The notes below the pieces were generated by a model. It made no database searches, was not told where the DNA came from, and saw nothing but the letters and a program-made list of their open reading frames with translations. Shown piece after piece: positions 7,135 through 7,286 of a stretch of DNA of 7,286 nucleotides; the first letter of the stretch is position 1, and every line of letters starts with the position of its first letter. The DNA comes from Rickettsiaceae bacterium (GTDB taxonomy: Bacteria; Pseudomonadota; Alphaproteobacteria; Rickettsiales; Rickettsiaceae): contig JANQTT010000017.1 in the NCBI GenBank assembly GCA_030731565.1, forward strand, positions 1 to 7,286, in the 5' to 3' direction. The translations under genes were made by a program, and so were the position numbers.

Positions 7135-7163
7135 TTGACTAGACTTGCAAGAAAGTATATAAA
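7135..7163 (+). promoter_or_regulatory. Sigma-70 promoter of the tRNA-Ala gene
   Basis: TTGACT (7135-7140) and TATAAA (7158-7163) each match five of six consensus bases and are separated by the optimal 17 bases. Transcription would start near 7170, giving a leader of about 12 bases before the tRNA at 7182. This is the strongest promoter in the window. It is typical of a stable RNA gene transcribed separately from the upstream operon. Confidence 0.8.
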
Positions 7164-7174
7164 CTTCTTGCAAG
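7144..7174. promoter_or_regulatory. Perfect 10-bp inverted repeat bracketing the tRNA promoter -10 box
   Basis: CTTGCAAGAA (7144-7153) and TTCTTGCAAG (7165-7174) are exact reverse complements with an 11-base spacer that contains TATAAA. The arms are 21 bases apart start to start, about two helical turns. Each arm also contains the 8-bp palindrome CTTGCAAG. The left arm lies between -35 and -10; the right arm covers the predicted start site. The layout resembles a repressor operator, but no regulator is known for it and it may be coincidental. Confidence 0.45.
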
Positions 7175-7181
7175 CCAAAAT

Positions 7182-7256
<75 letters not shown>

Positions 7257-7286
7257 TTTTCAAAGATATTATAATAACAATATTAT

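Noticed and set aside
7257..7286. AT-rich tail after the tRNA with palindromic TATTATAATA
   Set aside because: Too short and too AT-rich to separate a promoter or terminator from chance.

Overview
The window looks like AT-rich chromosomal DNA from an intracellular alphaproteobacterium, most likely of the order Rickettsiales. This is inferred from remembered family resemblance, not a search. The HslU and HslV proteins, the aspartate-semialdehyde dehydrogenase and the long-tailed HlyD-type adaptor all read like Rickettsia-type proteins, and coding density is high apart from one repeat-rich gap.

Layout. On the minus strand at the left edge lie hslV (942-1502) and hslU (from 945 leftwards and out of the window). 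They overlap by ATGA and encode the two-part HslUV (ClpQY) protease. hslU carries an in-frame TAA at 235-237; the reading frame and strong family similarity continue on the other side without a shift. Diverging from hslV is a plus-strand cluster: a small DUF2628 membrane protein (1599-1961), a HIT-family nucleotide-binding protein (1968-2324) and asd (2321-3325). The last two also overlap by ATGA.

The 367-base gap 3326-3692 has no convincing gene. It holds three short hairpins, a 110-bp element with imperfect 26-27-nt terminal inverted repeats (MITE-like), and a probable promoter region. Next comes a two-gene operon for a type I secretion system: a PrtD-type ABC permease/ATPase (3693-5450) and an HlyD/PrtE-type membrane fusion protein (5465-7051). 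With a TolC-like outer membrane channel encoded elsewhere, these would form a one-step export machine; no substrate gene is visible. A second, unrelated palindrome (7053-7121) follows the adaptor gene almost directly. Then comes a tRNA-Ala(TGC) gene with a near-consensus promoter, whose -10 box is bracketed by a perfect 10-bp inverted repeat.

Most of the gene content is ordinary housekeeping plus a common secretion module. The points most worth a second look are the single-codon interruption of hslU beside an intact hslV, the two different palindromic elements, and the dyad around the tRNA promoter. I did not find a clear novel multi-gene system.
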